The notes beneath the pieces were generated by a model. The model was not told the DNA's origin, made no database searches, and worked only from the letters and a program-made list of their open reading frames with translations. The position numbers and the translations under genes were made by a program. A stretch of DNA of 64,000 bases from Bryobacterales bacterium (GTDB lineage Bacteria; Acidobacteriota; Terriglobia; Bryobacterales; Bryobacteraceae): positions 28,405 to 92,404 of the forward strand of contig JADJWL010000015.1 of NCBI GenBank assembly GCA_016716385.1. The letters are read 5' to 3'. Shown here piece after piece: positions 1-8,007 of the stretch. Positions within the stretch are counted from its first letter, which is position 1. Every line of letters begins with the position of its first letter.

Positions 1-175
1 GCGCCGCTTCGCTCCCGGGACCCGGAGCATAGCCGACAAGCCCGTTGCTGCTCTCGACCCGGATCAGCATGGCATCGCGCTTGACGATGGTGCGCTCTCC
101 GCCGTGGAAGGTGAGCTTCAGCGGCTCCGGGAGGGCGTAGGACATCAGAAATGAGCGGACCTGGGCAATCTTCAT
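1..175 (-). CDS. Enolase-superfamily (mandelate racemase/muconate lactonizing) protein, N-terminal fragment
   Basis: The gene is cut by the left edge of the window; only the first 58 codons are present, starting at an ATG whose complement ends at base 175. The translation begins MKIAQVRSFLMSYALPEP and continues with a strand-rich segment ending near GLVGYAPGPGSEAA. This matches the N-terminal capping domain of MR/MLE enzymes, which precedes a metal-binding barrel that lies outside the window. Substrate cannot be judged from this part. A second MR/MLE gene lies at 19688-20854. It is on the same strand as the sigma factor gene 32 bases upstream of it. Confidence 0.6.
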   Translation of the reverse strand, partial: MKIAQVRSFLMSYALPEPLKLTFHGGERTIVKRDAMLIRVESSNGLVGYAPGPGSEAA

Positions 176-207
176 GAGGATTTGGGATCAGGATACCAGA
201 GAGCACT

Positions 208-783
208 TCACGCCGCCGCCATCATCGCCCTCCCCTGCGCCCCGAACCGGGCTTTGGCCCGTGTCTTGATCTGCCGGAACTGGTCGTAGGTGAGCGCCAT
301 TTCGCGGCAGATCGTCTCCCACGGCTCTTCCCGCAAGTAAAAGCGCACCAGCACCTCACGCTGCTTTTCGCTCAATCCCAGCAACGCCCTGCGCATCATG
401 GTTTCCTGCTCCTTACGCAGGAGGCGGTGCTCGGGATCAACCATCTCCGGAGGCGCCGGCAGATGGACACTGTCCAAACTCTCGGTCCGTGGCGATTTGA
501 CTGCAAACTTGGCGGCGTCGGCCGACCGGCGGCGAACGATCGTCCGCACGAATGCAAATAGACACTCCGGGTCCCGCAGATCACCCCGCCGGAGCGTCCC
601 CATTAGCAGCAGGAACGCGTCCTGGATCCGATCTTCGAGGTCCTCCACGCCTCCATGACGCAGACAGAGCAGCCGGATGCCGCGATACAACAGTTGGTAG
701 AGTTGCTCTTCCGCTCCCCGGTCTCCCCCTCGAATGCGCTCCACCAAGTCCGGGCGCCATGCGGCGCGAAACGACGTTTCCAT
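208..783 (-). CDS. RNA polymerase sigma factor, ECF-like sigma-70 family
   Basis: This 191-residue protein has the two-domain layout of ECF sigma factors. Residues about 20-85 form a region 2-like helical domain (GAEEQLYQLLYRGIRLLCLR through FAFVRTIVRRR), which would bind core polymerase and the -10 element. Residues about 125-185 form region 4, with LSEKQREVLVRFYLRE followed by a helix-turn-helix ending DQFRQIKTRAKARF, for -35 recognition. No anti-sigma gene is adjacent. The leader carries a hairpin (791-820) whose loop holds an excellent Shine-Dalgarno sequence about 20 bases before the ATG, which may matter for translation. The target regulon is unknown. Confidence 0.8.
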   Translation of the reverse strand: METSFRAAWRPDLVERIRGGDRGAEEQLYQLLYRGIRLLCLRHGGVEDLEDRIQDAFLLLMGTLRRGDLRDPECLFAFVRTIVRRRSADAAKFAVKSPRTESLDSVHLPAPPEMVDPEHRLLRKEQETMMRRALLGLSEKQREVLVRFYLREEPWETICREMALTYDQFRQIKTRAKARFGAQGRAMMAAA

Positions 784-790
784 GATTGGC

Positions 791-820
791 CCTTGCCCTC
801 GCTACCTCCTTTGGGCAAGG
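791..820 (-). promoter_or_regulatory. Leader hairpin with ribosome-binding site in the loop, upstream of the sigma factor
   Basis: CCTTGCCC (791-798) and GGGCAAGG (813-820) are perfectly complementary 8-base arms around a 14-base loop. On the minus strand, which is the sense strand for the sigma factor gene, the loop reads AAAGGAGGTAGCGA and so contains a near-perfect Shine-Dalgarno sequence. That site is about 20 bases from the ATG at 783, too far when unfolded, but folding of the stem would shorten the distance. This is a plausible translational control element; it is seen only as a sequence pattern. Confidence 0.4.
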
Positions 821-935
821 TGGATACCAAACGGCTATGTCGCGACAAATGTGTGACTTGGCTGGGAAGATCTCACTGACTTGTTCCGAAGCGGACCGGC
901 GGCCATGCCACAATGAAACGGGACGTGAAACAGCC

Positions 936-1591
936 ATGGACTTCCAGCTTTTCGGTCCGCTGCATCTGGCGATTCTGGCATCTCCGCCGCTGGCAGCCTG
1001 GACGCTCGCGCGGTGGGCAGGCGCGGGGCGGGTGGTCCGCTGGAGTTTCGGGGCGTTTCTGGCGGCGAACGAACTGGCTTGGTATGCCTACAGGCTTCAG
1101 ATCGAAGGGTTCCGGTTTCCGGAGGCGCTGCCACTCAACCTGTGTGATGCCACGCTCTGGTTGACGGTGGCGGCAGCCTTCACCCTGCGGCGCTGGTGCG
1201 TGGAGCTGGCGTTCTATTGGAGCGTTGGGGGCGGCGGCATGGCGATGCTCACGCCGGACCTGTGGGCTCCTGCCCCGCCTATCCGACGATCTACTTCTTC
1301 TGCGCGCACGGCGGAGCGATCGCGTGCAGTCTGTACCTGATCTGGAGCCGGCAGGTGAGGCCGCGGCCGCACTCGCCGTGGTTCGCGTTCGGTGCTTTAG
1401 CCGCCTTCGCCGCGTTCACCGGGTTGTTCAACGTCGTCTACCACACCAACTACATGTACCTGTGCGAGAAGCCGGACGCGGCATCCATCCTGGACTACTT
1501 CGGACCATGGCCATGGTACCTGCTGCCTTCGGCCGGGCTCGGAATCCTGTTGTTTCTCGCGTTGGGCTGGCGTTTCCGGCGTCCGCGGTAG
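936..1591 (+). pseudogene. YwaF/TIGR02206-type integral membrane protein, interrupted by a one-base frameshift
   Basis: Translation from the ATG at 936 gives a hydrophobic protein (MDFQLFGPLHLAILASPPLA) with several membrane segments and the family-like motif LPLNLCDATLWL. The frame runs through LTPDLWAP and then turns to nonsense near 1270. The next frame picks up at once with CPAYPTIYFFCAHGGAIACS and continues to a natural stop at 1591 through FNVVYHTNYMYL and GPWPWYLL. Adding one C to the run at 1269-1270 restores a single protein of about 218 residues, the usual size for this family. Function is unknown. It may be a sequencing error rather than a true pseudogene. Confidence 0.7.
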
Positions 1592-1594
1592 TTC

Positions 1595-2749
1595 CTACTC
1601 TTCCGCGTGCGCGGGTTCTTCGGCCTGGATGGCCTCCGGAATCTTCTCCTGCCCGACGATATGAATACCAAAGGCCTCCAACGCGACTACTTTGCGCGGG
1701 TGGTTGGTGAGGAGGCGGATCGTATGCAGACCGAGATCGGACAGGATCTGGGCGCCAATGCCGCTTTCGTACTGCAGCTGGCGCTGCCCGGCGGCATTGG
1801 CCTTGGTGTGGGCCACGATCCGTCCGGCATCGACTTGAAAACCTGGCGCCGTGTGATGGAGGTAGACGACAACGCCCGCGCCCTCGGCGGCGATGCGGGC
1901 CATAGCGCCATCCAGAGTCGGGCCGCAGGGGCAGGAGGCGGCATGGAACAGGGCGCCGAAGGTGCAGTGCGCCTGCATGCGCACCAGCACCTCCTCACGG
2001 CCGGCGATCTCGCCGTGGATGAGAGCGAGGTGGGCGCCGGGGAGTTCGCTGTGGGCGTGCGCGTCGCTCTGGTAGGCGATGGCCCGGAACGGTCCGTGTA
2101 CGGTTTCGACGAAACCCTCGCCGGTGCGGCGCACGCAGCGCTCGTGGCGCAGCCTGTAGCGGATCAACTCCGCTACCGAAATCATGAGCAGCCCGTGCCG
2201 CGCGCAGAAGGTTTCGAGTTCGGGCACGCGCGCCATCGTCCCATCGTCGTTCATGATTTCGCAGATGACGCCGGCCGGTGTGAGTCCGGCAAGGCGGGCG
2301 AGGTCGACGGCGGCCTCGGTCTGGCCCGCGCGCACAAGCACCCCGCCGTCGCGCGCGCGCAGGGGAAACATATGGCCGGGGCGGGCGAGGTCCGTGGCCG
2401 CGGACTTGGGATCGATGCAGGTGAGGATGGTGCGCGTGCGGTCGGCCGCCGAGATGCCGGTGGTGACGCCTTCGCGGGCGTCCACGGGCTCGCAAAAGGC
2501 GGTCCCGAACTGTGAGGTGTTCTGATGCGAAATGAGCGGGAGGCGGAGCTGGTCGCAGCGTTCGGCGGTGAGCGCCACGCAGATGAGACCGCGTCCGTGC
2601 GTCGCCATGAAGTTGATGATCTGCGGAGTGACTTTGTCCGCCGCGACCGTGAGATCGCCCTCGTTTTCCCTGTCTTCGTCGTCGACGACGACAATCATGT
2701 TGCCGGCGCGCATTGCTTCGACCGCAGCCGGGATGGAGGCGAAGGGCAT
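1595..2749 (-). CDS. ribB: 3,4-dihydroxy-2-butanone 4-phosphate synthase fused to a degenerate GTP cyclohydrolase II domain
   Basis: This 384-residue protein belongs to riboflavin synthesis. Residues 1-205 are a complete RibB domain, making 3,4-dihydroxy-2-butanone 4-phosphate from ribulose 5-phosphate: DDEDRENEGD (23-32), SQFGTAFCEPVDAREGVTTG (79-98) and RPGHMFPLRARDGGVL (123-138) are canonical. Residues about 210-384 look like RibA. The three zinc cysteines are kept (C262, C273, C275), but the RQEGRGIGL segment reads HHTAPGFQV (298-306) and the catalytic Asp/Arg region near 318-330 is not recognisable. The C-terminal half therefore probably lacks GTP cyclohydrolase II activity, like the RibBX type known from Proteobacteria. 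Only 35 bases separate it from the divergent J-domain gene. Confidence 0.85.
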   Translation of the reverse strand: MPFASIPAAVEAMRAGNMIVVVDDEDRENEGDLTVAADKVTPQIINFMATHGRGLICVALTAERCDQLRLPLISHQNTSQFGTAFCEPVDAREGVTTGISAADRTRTILTCIDPKSAATDLARPGHMFPLRARDGGVLVRAGQTEAAVDLARLAGLTPAGVICEIMNDDGTMARVPELETFCARHGLLMISVAELIRYRLRHERCVRRTGEGFVETVHGPFRAIAYQSDAHAHSELPGAHLALIHGEIAGREEVLVRMQAHCTFGALFHAASCPCGPTLDGAMARIAAEGAGVVVYLHHTAPGFQVDAGRIVAHTKANAAGQRQLQYESGIGAQILSDLGLHTIRLLTNHPRKVVALEAFGIHIVGQEKIPEAIQAEEPAHAEE

Positions 2750-2784
2750 GTCCCCATTTTCGCACTGCCCCGCGCACCCTCGCG

Positions 2785-3741
2785 ATGAACTACTACGAGG
2801 AACTCGGCCTGGAGCGGAACGCGAGCGACGCCGCGATTCGAGACGCGTACCGGAAGCTGTGCCGGCTACTGCATCCTGATCAGTACGAAGGGGACGCGGC
2901 GCTGCGGCGCCTGGCTGAATGCCAGATGCGGCGGCTCAACGAGGTCCACGAGACGCTGGCCGATCCGGCACGCCGCGCCGCCTACGATGAGAGCCTGCGG
3001 GCCGGCCCCGTGCAGGCCGGGCGGATGCCGCCGTGGAGCCGGTTCACCGAACCGGGAGTCTGGGCGCCTCTGACCGTATGGGGCATTGCGGCGGTGATGG
3101 GACTCACATTGATGGTGCTCCTCGTCCCTGGCCAGCCTGTGGCCGAGGTGCGTTATGTGCCGGCGGCAGCAGAGCCTGCCGCACCCGCGCAACCGCCCAG
3201 ACCGCACCGCCCGACAAGGCGCCGGAGCGCAACCGCCACTCCTGTTGCGGGCAGTGTGCCGGACCCGCCGGCTTACTGGGAACCACTACCCGTTGCCCCG
3301 CATGTCCCGCAGGTTGAGCCACCGCCGATCCGGCAGCCGGCGGCCGGTCCGGTTCGGGCGCCCGAGGCGACGGATGCGTCCGAGGGTCTAGGGGGTACAT
3401 GGTTCTACCCCAAGGCAGACCGGACGCCCGATTCGTCGCTGTACCCACCCGAGTTCATCGAAGCCGTCATCGCCGAGAAAGACGGGATGCTGCGCGGGCG
3501 CTACCGGGCGCGCTACCGTGTCGGCGACCGTGCTATCTCGCCCAACGTGTCCTTTCGCTTCGAGGGCGCGACGGATGGAAGACAGTTGACCTGCCCGTGG
3601 ATCGGGCAAGGTGGATCGCGCGGCGAGGTAACCTTGCGGTTGCTTGCGCAGACGCGTCTGGAGGTGGTCTGGACCGCTGAAGAGCTTGGGCACGAGATGG
3701 GCCTCATTTCCGGGCGAGCGATCCTCGTCCGGCGTCCCTGA
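2785..3741 (+). CDS. Membrane-anchored J-domain protein
   Basis: The chosen ATG at 2785 starts MNYYEELGLERNASDAAIRD, the classic beginning of a J domain; earlier in-frame codons overlap the divergent ribB start. The HPD motif is present in RKLCRLLHPDQYEG (about residues 23-36), so it should stimulate an Hsp70. A single membrane segment follows at about residues 90-115 (LTVWGIAAVMGLTLMVLLVP), then a proline-rich linker (about 120-195) and a C-terminal domain of about 120 residues with no recognised family. Total length is 318 residues. The topology puts the J domain in the cytoplasm and the tail outside. No DnaK or GrpE gene is adjacent. Confidence 0.8.
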   Translation: MNYYEELGLERNASDAAIRDAYRKLCRLLHPDQYEGDAALRRLAECQMRRLNEVHETLADPARRAAYDESLRAGPVQAGRMPPWSRFTEPGVWAPLTVWGIAAVMGLTLMVLLVPGQPVAEVRYVPAAAEPAAPAQPPRPHRPTRRRSATATPVAGSVPDPPAYWEPLPVAPHVPQVEPPPIRQPAAGPVRAPEATDASEGLGGTWFYPKADRTPDSSLYPPEFIEAVIAEKDGMLRGRYRARYRVGDRAISPNVSFRFEGATDGRQLTCPWIGQGGSRGEVTLRLLAQTRLEVVWTAEELGHEMGLISGRAILVRRP

Positions 3742-3746
3742 GGCGC

Positions 3747-3752
3747 TATAAT
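3747..3752 (+). promoter_or_regulatory. -10 promoter element (TATAAT) before the TSUP permease
   Basis: A perfect TATAAT lies just after the stop codon of the J-domain gene and 50 bases before the permease start. No clear -35 box is seen. Downstream, an 11-codon ORF (ATG at 3768, MYLPREAAVPA) ends at 3803 and overlaps the TTG start of the permease, so it could be a coupled leader peptide. Confidence 0.45.
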
Positions 3753-3799
3753 CGGCGGGACAACCCTATGTACCTGCCACGGGAGGCGGCCGTCCCCGC

Positions 3800-4822
3800 T
3801 TGAGAGCATTTCTGGAACGCACGGGGCTGGCCGGTCCCCGCATGCGCTGGTGGTTTCTCTATATCGGCGTCTTCTATGTCTGCTGGCTCGCCGTGATGGC
3901 GGGGCAGAACCGCTGGAGCGAGGTGGCCTCCCACTGGCCGATTTCGGTGGTGATGACCTTCGGGTCGCTCGTGGCCGGCTCGACGCCGATGGGGGGAGGA
4001 ACGGTGGCGTTTCCCTTCCTCGTCCTGGTTTTCGGCCAGCCGCCGTCGATGGGCCGGAACTTCGGACTGACGATTCAGGCGCTGGGCATGACCTCCGCCA
4101 TGATCTTCATTCTGTGCCGCCGTACGCCGATCCAGAGCGCGATCCTGGCCTGGACAGCCGCCGGAGCCGTCGCCGGCCTGCTCGCCGGCACGTTTCTGAT
4201 TGCGCCGTGGCTGGCGGCCAACACCGTCAAGCTTGCCTTTTCCTGCCTCTGGATGAGCTTCGGCATGCTGACCCTGGCCAAGAACGTGGAGATCTGTTCG
4301 CTCGTGGGAGCCCCTCGGATCGCTGGAGCCGCGGCGATGCGCGCCGGACTCGCGGTCGGGGCGGCGGGCGGCATCACGACGGCCCTGATCGGTGTCGGCG
4401 TCGAGATGATGACCTACACCACGCTGGTCCTGCTCTACCGCAACGATCTAAAGGTGGCGGTGCCGACGGCGGTGTCGGGCATGGCCCTGGCGTCGGTCCT
4501 GGGTACGGCGCTGCACCTGGCGATGGGCGACATCGAGCCCTCGGTGTGGTCCAACTGGCTGGCGGCCGCGCCGATAGTCGTTCTAGGGGCGCCCGCGGGC
4601 GCGTTCCTTGTCTCTGTGATCCCGCGCGTCCGGACGCTGTTCTTCATCTCGTTGCTCTGCGTGACCCAGTTTGTGTGGACGCTCTATCACGTTGGACCGT
4701 CCGGAGCGGAATGGGCGTTCGTGGCCGTGTCGCTGGGAGCGGCGGCGGCCATTTTCACCGCGCTCTACCGCAGGGGCAAATCCGCCGTTCCCAAACCCGA
4801 ACTCGAAAGGATACTCTCATGA
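3800..4822 (+). CDS. TSUP/TauE-SafE family membrane transporter
   Basis: The protein is 340 residues from a TTG at 3800; an ATG at 3842 is an alternative start. It has about eight hydrophobic segments in two related halves, with the glycine-rich first-half motif LVAGSTPMGGGTVAFPFLV (about 60-78) and the second-half GAAGGITTALIGVGVEMM. These are features of TSUP permeases, which move sulfite, sulfonates or other small organosulfur anions across the inner membrane. The exact substrate is not inferable. Its stop overlaps the ATG of the GlcG/HbpS gene (ATGA), so the two are translationally coupled. Confidence 0.8.
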   Translation: MRAFLERTGLAGPRMRWWFLYIGVFYVCWLAVMAGQNRWSEVASHWPISVVMTFGSLVAGSTPMGGGTVAFPFLVLVFGQPPSMGRNFGLTIQALGMTSAMIFILCRRTPIQSAILAWTAAGAVAGLLAGTFLIAPWLAANTVKLAFSCLWMSFGMLTLAKNVEICSLVGAPRIAGAAAMRAGLAVGAAGGITTALIGVGVEMMTYTTLVLLYRNDLKVAVPTAVSGMALASVLGTALHLAMGDIEPSVWSNWLAAAPIVVLGAPAGAFLVSVIPRVRTLFFISLLCVTQFVWTLYHVGPSGAEWAFVAVSLGAAAAIFTALYRRGKSAVPKPELERILS

Positions 4823-5292
4823 GCAAGATCATTGGAAGCCTGCTGGCGATGTCGCTGCTGTGCGCGGTCACGTTCGCGCAACTCGCCACGCGGAAGGCGC
4901 TGACATTGAACGCGGCCAAACAGATCGCCGCCGCAGCCGAAGCCGAGGCCTTGAAGAACCAGTGGAACGTCGTGATCGCGGTCGCCGACGACGGTGGGAA
5001 CCTTCTCTACCTGCAGCGCATGGACGGCACCCAGGTGGGGTCTGTGCAGGTGGCCATCGACAAGGCGCGTTCGGCGGTCCTGTTCCGGCGTCCGACCAAA
5101 GTCTTCGAGGATGCGGTGCTTGGGGGACGCAACGGCGTCATGAAGCTTGAAGGCGCGATGCCTGTGGAAGGGGGTCTGCCGCTGGTGATCGACGGCGCCA
5201 TCGTCGGCTCGATCGGTGTGAGCGGCGTCACCTCGCAGCAGGACGGAATTATCGCCAAGGCGGGCGCCGAAGCCGCGGCCAGGATGAAGTAG
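4819..5292 (+). CDS. Exported GlcG/HbpS family protein
   Basis: This 157-residue protein starts with a signal peptide (MSKIIGSLLAMSLLCAVTFA). The mature part has the GlcG/HbpS fold signature: LNAAKQIAAAAEAEALKNQW, then VVIAVADDGGNLLYLQRMDG, the KARSA(A/V) helix, and the terminal GGLPLVIDGAIVGSIGVSG. Family members include the haem-binding HbpS and the uncharacterised GlcG of glycolate operons. The ATGA overlap with the TSUP permease suggests it acts as an extracytoplasmic partner of that transporter. No catalytic residues can be assigned. Confidence 0.85.
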   Translation: MSKIIGSLLAMSLLCAVTFAQLATRKALTLNAAKQIAAAAEAEALKNQWNVVIAVADDGGNLLYLQRMDGTQVGSVQVAIDKARSAVLFRRPTKVFEDAVLGGRNGVMKLEGAMPVEGGLPLVIDGAIVGSIGVSGVTSQQDGIIAKAGAEAAARMK

Positions 5293-5315
5293 GATTCCGG
5301 GCGCAGCCGCGGAGC

Positions 5316-5525
5316 CTACTTGGCCTTCTTCTGCTTCTGCTGACCGACACGGACTTTGAACTGGCGCTGTTGCATCTCGGCATGAGCCTTCCAGTCGTAC
5401 CGCTGGCTGGCTTCGGCCAGGTAGGCGTCGACGTCGGCGTTCTTGGGGAGGACCGCCATCAGAGTTGCGGACTGAGCGCCGTCCGGGCTGCTGATGCGGA
5501 AGCGCTTCACATTCGGAATGCTCAT
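5316..5525 (-). CDS. Small conserved-looking hypothetical protein
   Basis: A 69-residue ORF beginning MSIPNVKRFRISSPDGAQSA and ending in a lysine/glutamine-rich tail (VRVGQQKQKKAK). It has an alpha/beta composition with no signal peptide or membrane segment. It sits alone between convergent and same-strand neighbours, starts at ATG, and shows normal codon use for the window, which supports a real gene. No function is recognised. Confidence 0.5.
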   Translation of the reverse strand: MSIPNVKRFRISSPDGAQSATLMAVLPKNADVDAYLAEASQRYDWKAHAEMQQRQFKVRVGQQKQKKAK

Positions 5526-5686
5526 AGACTCTCTCAGAATATCACGCAGTCCGGCCGGTTGCGGGGCGGGCGATACGCGAGGGAAGAGCGCCTAGGTCCG
5601 ACTCTCCACGGTCCCGGGACAGCATTTCGCGTCGCAGCCCTGCAAGGATAGGCCGCATGTCCAGGCCGGTACCTCCAACGGCGTCT

Positions 5687-7280
5687 TCACCGCGACAGCA
5701 GAGGCGGCGCGCCGAGGTCGCGCATCTCAACCAGCGGCAGATCCACCGTGATCGGCGCATGGTCGGAGAGCCCGCTCGGGAGCACTCCGTTGATCTCGGA
5801 CATGGTGACGGGAAAGTGCGGAGCGAACCATTCGCTGCCGTCCGGTTCCCGCGGGTCGTCGACCAATGGCTTGATCAGGAACCAGTCGAGCTTGAAGCGT
5901 CCCACCAGCCCGCCGTAGTCGCGCCGAAAAGTGAATGTCGGCTTGAAGCCCTTCGGGCCGCGTTCGTTCGAGTTGCCCAATGTACGCTGCCTGTTTGCGG
6001 TGCGGCCGAAACTGCCCCGGAAATCGAACGCATGGCCATCGGCGAAACGAAAGCGCTCGATCATCCGAAACAGAGCCGCCTCCCGGTTGGTGGCGAACAC
6101 GGGCACGTGGCGCGCCGTGGGGTCCTGGTAATTCTTGAAGTAGTTCGCGGGAAACATCAGGGCCCTGGGCAGCACCAGCGGCGTAAACCAGCGCAGCGCA
6201 TTGAGCGCCCAGAAGTCGGCATCTCCGATGCGTTTGCTGATCTCGCGCTCGACAGACGTGGGCGCGCCGCTGGCGCCGGTGGTGTTCAGATCGCCGCCCA
6301 GGATCACCGGATCCTCCACCTCCTGGATCGCAGTCAGGATCTGCTCCATCTGCTCACGGCGGCAAGCGGGATTGCACTTGTTCTCGAGGTGGGCCGCGAC
6401 GACGGTGACTTGTCCGGTGGGTGACTCGGGAACGGCGACCTCGGCGATAAGCGCCATCCGGTTCCCATGCCGCAACTCGCGCGAGACGCGTTCAATGAAG
6501 ACGCGTTCCGCGGTCCAGCGGCACGCCTCTTCGATGCGGGCGATCGCGGTGCGCTCTTCCCCGTACCAGTCGTAACAGGCTTTGAGCCGCAGGACGCGCG
6601 CGCGCCGGATCGGGTAGCGGCTGAGAATAGCGCTTCCGTGGAGCCCGCGATACCGGGCAGGATCGGCGGAAAGTTCACGCCGCAGCCGCTCTCGCAACTG
6701 CTCATCGCCGTACTCGATCCTGTCGGCTCCCAGGCCCAGGGGATCGACCTCGACGAACTCCACACCGAAGGCATAGTTCATGCCGAGGGCGGCGGGCGAG
6801 GTCCGCCGTCACGTCGCGATACCCGGAGCGCGGCATGCCGAGATCGGCCTCGTTGAGGATGAGCAGGTCGACACCCCGGAGCCGGTCCAACTGGCTGGCA
6901 ATGACGGCGGCGGGTTCGGGTGGCGCGCCGGTCCGTTGCTCAGCGGCAGCCAGAAACCTGGCTGGGTCCGAGAGCGCCAGCCGGATCAGGTCGAACTCTA
7001 TGCCGCGTTCGATGTTCCAGAGGGCGGCTCGCAGCAGAGGGCCGAGCAGTGGATCGGTGGGACGCTTCGGCCGAACGCCCCCTTCATGGGCGGCGTTGCT
7101 GACGGCCACCGTTTGCAAAAGCGCGTCCAGACTGGCGCCAAGCTCGCCGTCAGGCTCCACGGCGGTGGAAAGCGCCACGATGGCATCGAAGCTCAAGAAC
7201 GGAAGCGCGGTATCCTGCGCCGGCGCCGGGACACCAAGCCACAACATCAGGACACCGAGTGCGCGGGAGAGGCTTCGCAT
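5687..7280 (-). pseudogene. Exported endonuclease/exonuclease/phosphatase (EEP) family protein, interrupted by a one-base frameshift
   Basis: The N-terminal part (7280 to about 6795) carries a signal peptide (MRSLSRALGVLMLWLGVPAPAQ) and the first EEP motifs, including ALWNIERGIEFDLI and LLILNEADLGMPRSG with the metal-binding Glu. At a GGG run (6794-6796) the frame shifts, and the second part continues LGMNYAFGVEFVEVDPLGLG, HGSAILSRYPI, VVAAHLENKC, DPVILGGDLNTTG and the terminal SDHAPITVDL. Removing one base gives a protein of about 530 residues with every motif of a Mg-dependent phosphohydrolase (metal ligands, GDLN and SDH). The intact motifs argue for a sequencing error or a very recent mutation. 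Confidence 0.75.
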
Positions 7281-7305
7281 CCACTTATTTGATTTTATCG
7301 TCCGA

Positions 7306-8007
7306 TCACTGTGGCATGTAGAACAGGCTGAGCCGCGGCAGCGCGTTTTCTTCGAGCACCCGGCGGTCCAGGAACTGGCGCTCGAGCATCGCGAGTTGGG
7401 AGGCCGTCATCTTGCCCCGGTACGGCCGCAGGTACGAATCGAGTTCGCGGCGCGCTGCGAGGACGGCCTCGTCGCTCTGCCTGGCGCGCAATCTGGCGAT
7501 CAGCTTCTCTTCCAGCGCCGTCAGATGCTGCTCCAGGGGTTCGAGCGACGCCGCATACTCCTCGACCGAGGCTGCGAGCCTGTCCAGCGATTCGGCGATC
7601 GCCTCGAAGCCTGACGCGGCGACGGCGCGGGCGTGTCCTTCGATGTAGGCGCGCAGTTGCTCCACGGGGAACAGCGGCTCCGCTTCGCGCGGCGGCGATT
7701 CGGGCTGGCCGGTGGCCGCGGCAGCCATCTTTTCGGCCTCCTCCAACACCGCCTGGGCGCAGAACGTCAACGAATTGACCTGACGGGTCTTTGTCTTCTT
7801 CGCGCGCCACTTGGCGAAGGCCGAGTCGATACCGCGGAGCACGGCTTCGAGTGGGACTCCTTCATTCTTCCAGCTCTCGATCAGAGCCCAGTCGAGGGGC
7901 GACAGCAAGAACAGGCCCGACCCACGAGCACGTTGGAAATGCTCTTCAACCTCGGTGAAGTAATTGAAGTAATTGCGGGGCCAGTCCGGCGGCGGGTTAT
8001 CCGCCAT
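7306..8007 (-). CDS. Conserved hypothetical protein, helical, C-terminal coiled coil
   Basis: This 233-residue soluble protein begins MADNPPPDWPRNYFNYFTEV. The N-terminal 75 residues contain FLLSPLDWALIESWKNEGVPLEAVLRGID, a compact helical segment reminiscent of small DNA-replication or winged-helix folds, although no family can be named safely. Residues about 110-200 are strongly helical and acidic/alanine-rich. It overlaps the end of coaX by 11 bases and is the last gene of the valS-nadC-birA-coaX operon. Function unknown. Confidence 0.7.
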   Translation of the reverse strand: MADNPPPDWPRNYFNYFTEVEEHFQRARGSGLFLLSPLDWALIESWKNEGVPLEAVLRGIDSAFAKWRAKKTKTRQVNSLTFCAQAVLEEAEKMAAAATGQPESPPREAEPLFPVEQLRAYIEGHARAVAASGFEAIAESLDRLAASVEEYAASLEPLEQHLTALEEKLIARLRARQSDEAVLAARRELDSYLRPYRGKMTASQLAMLERQFLDRRVLEENALPRLSLFYMPQ

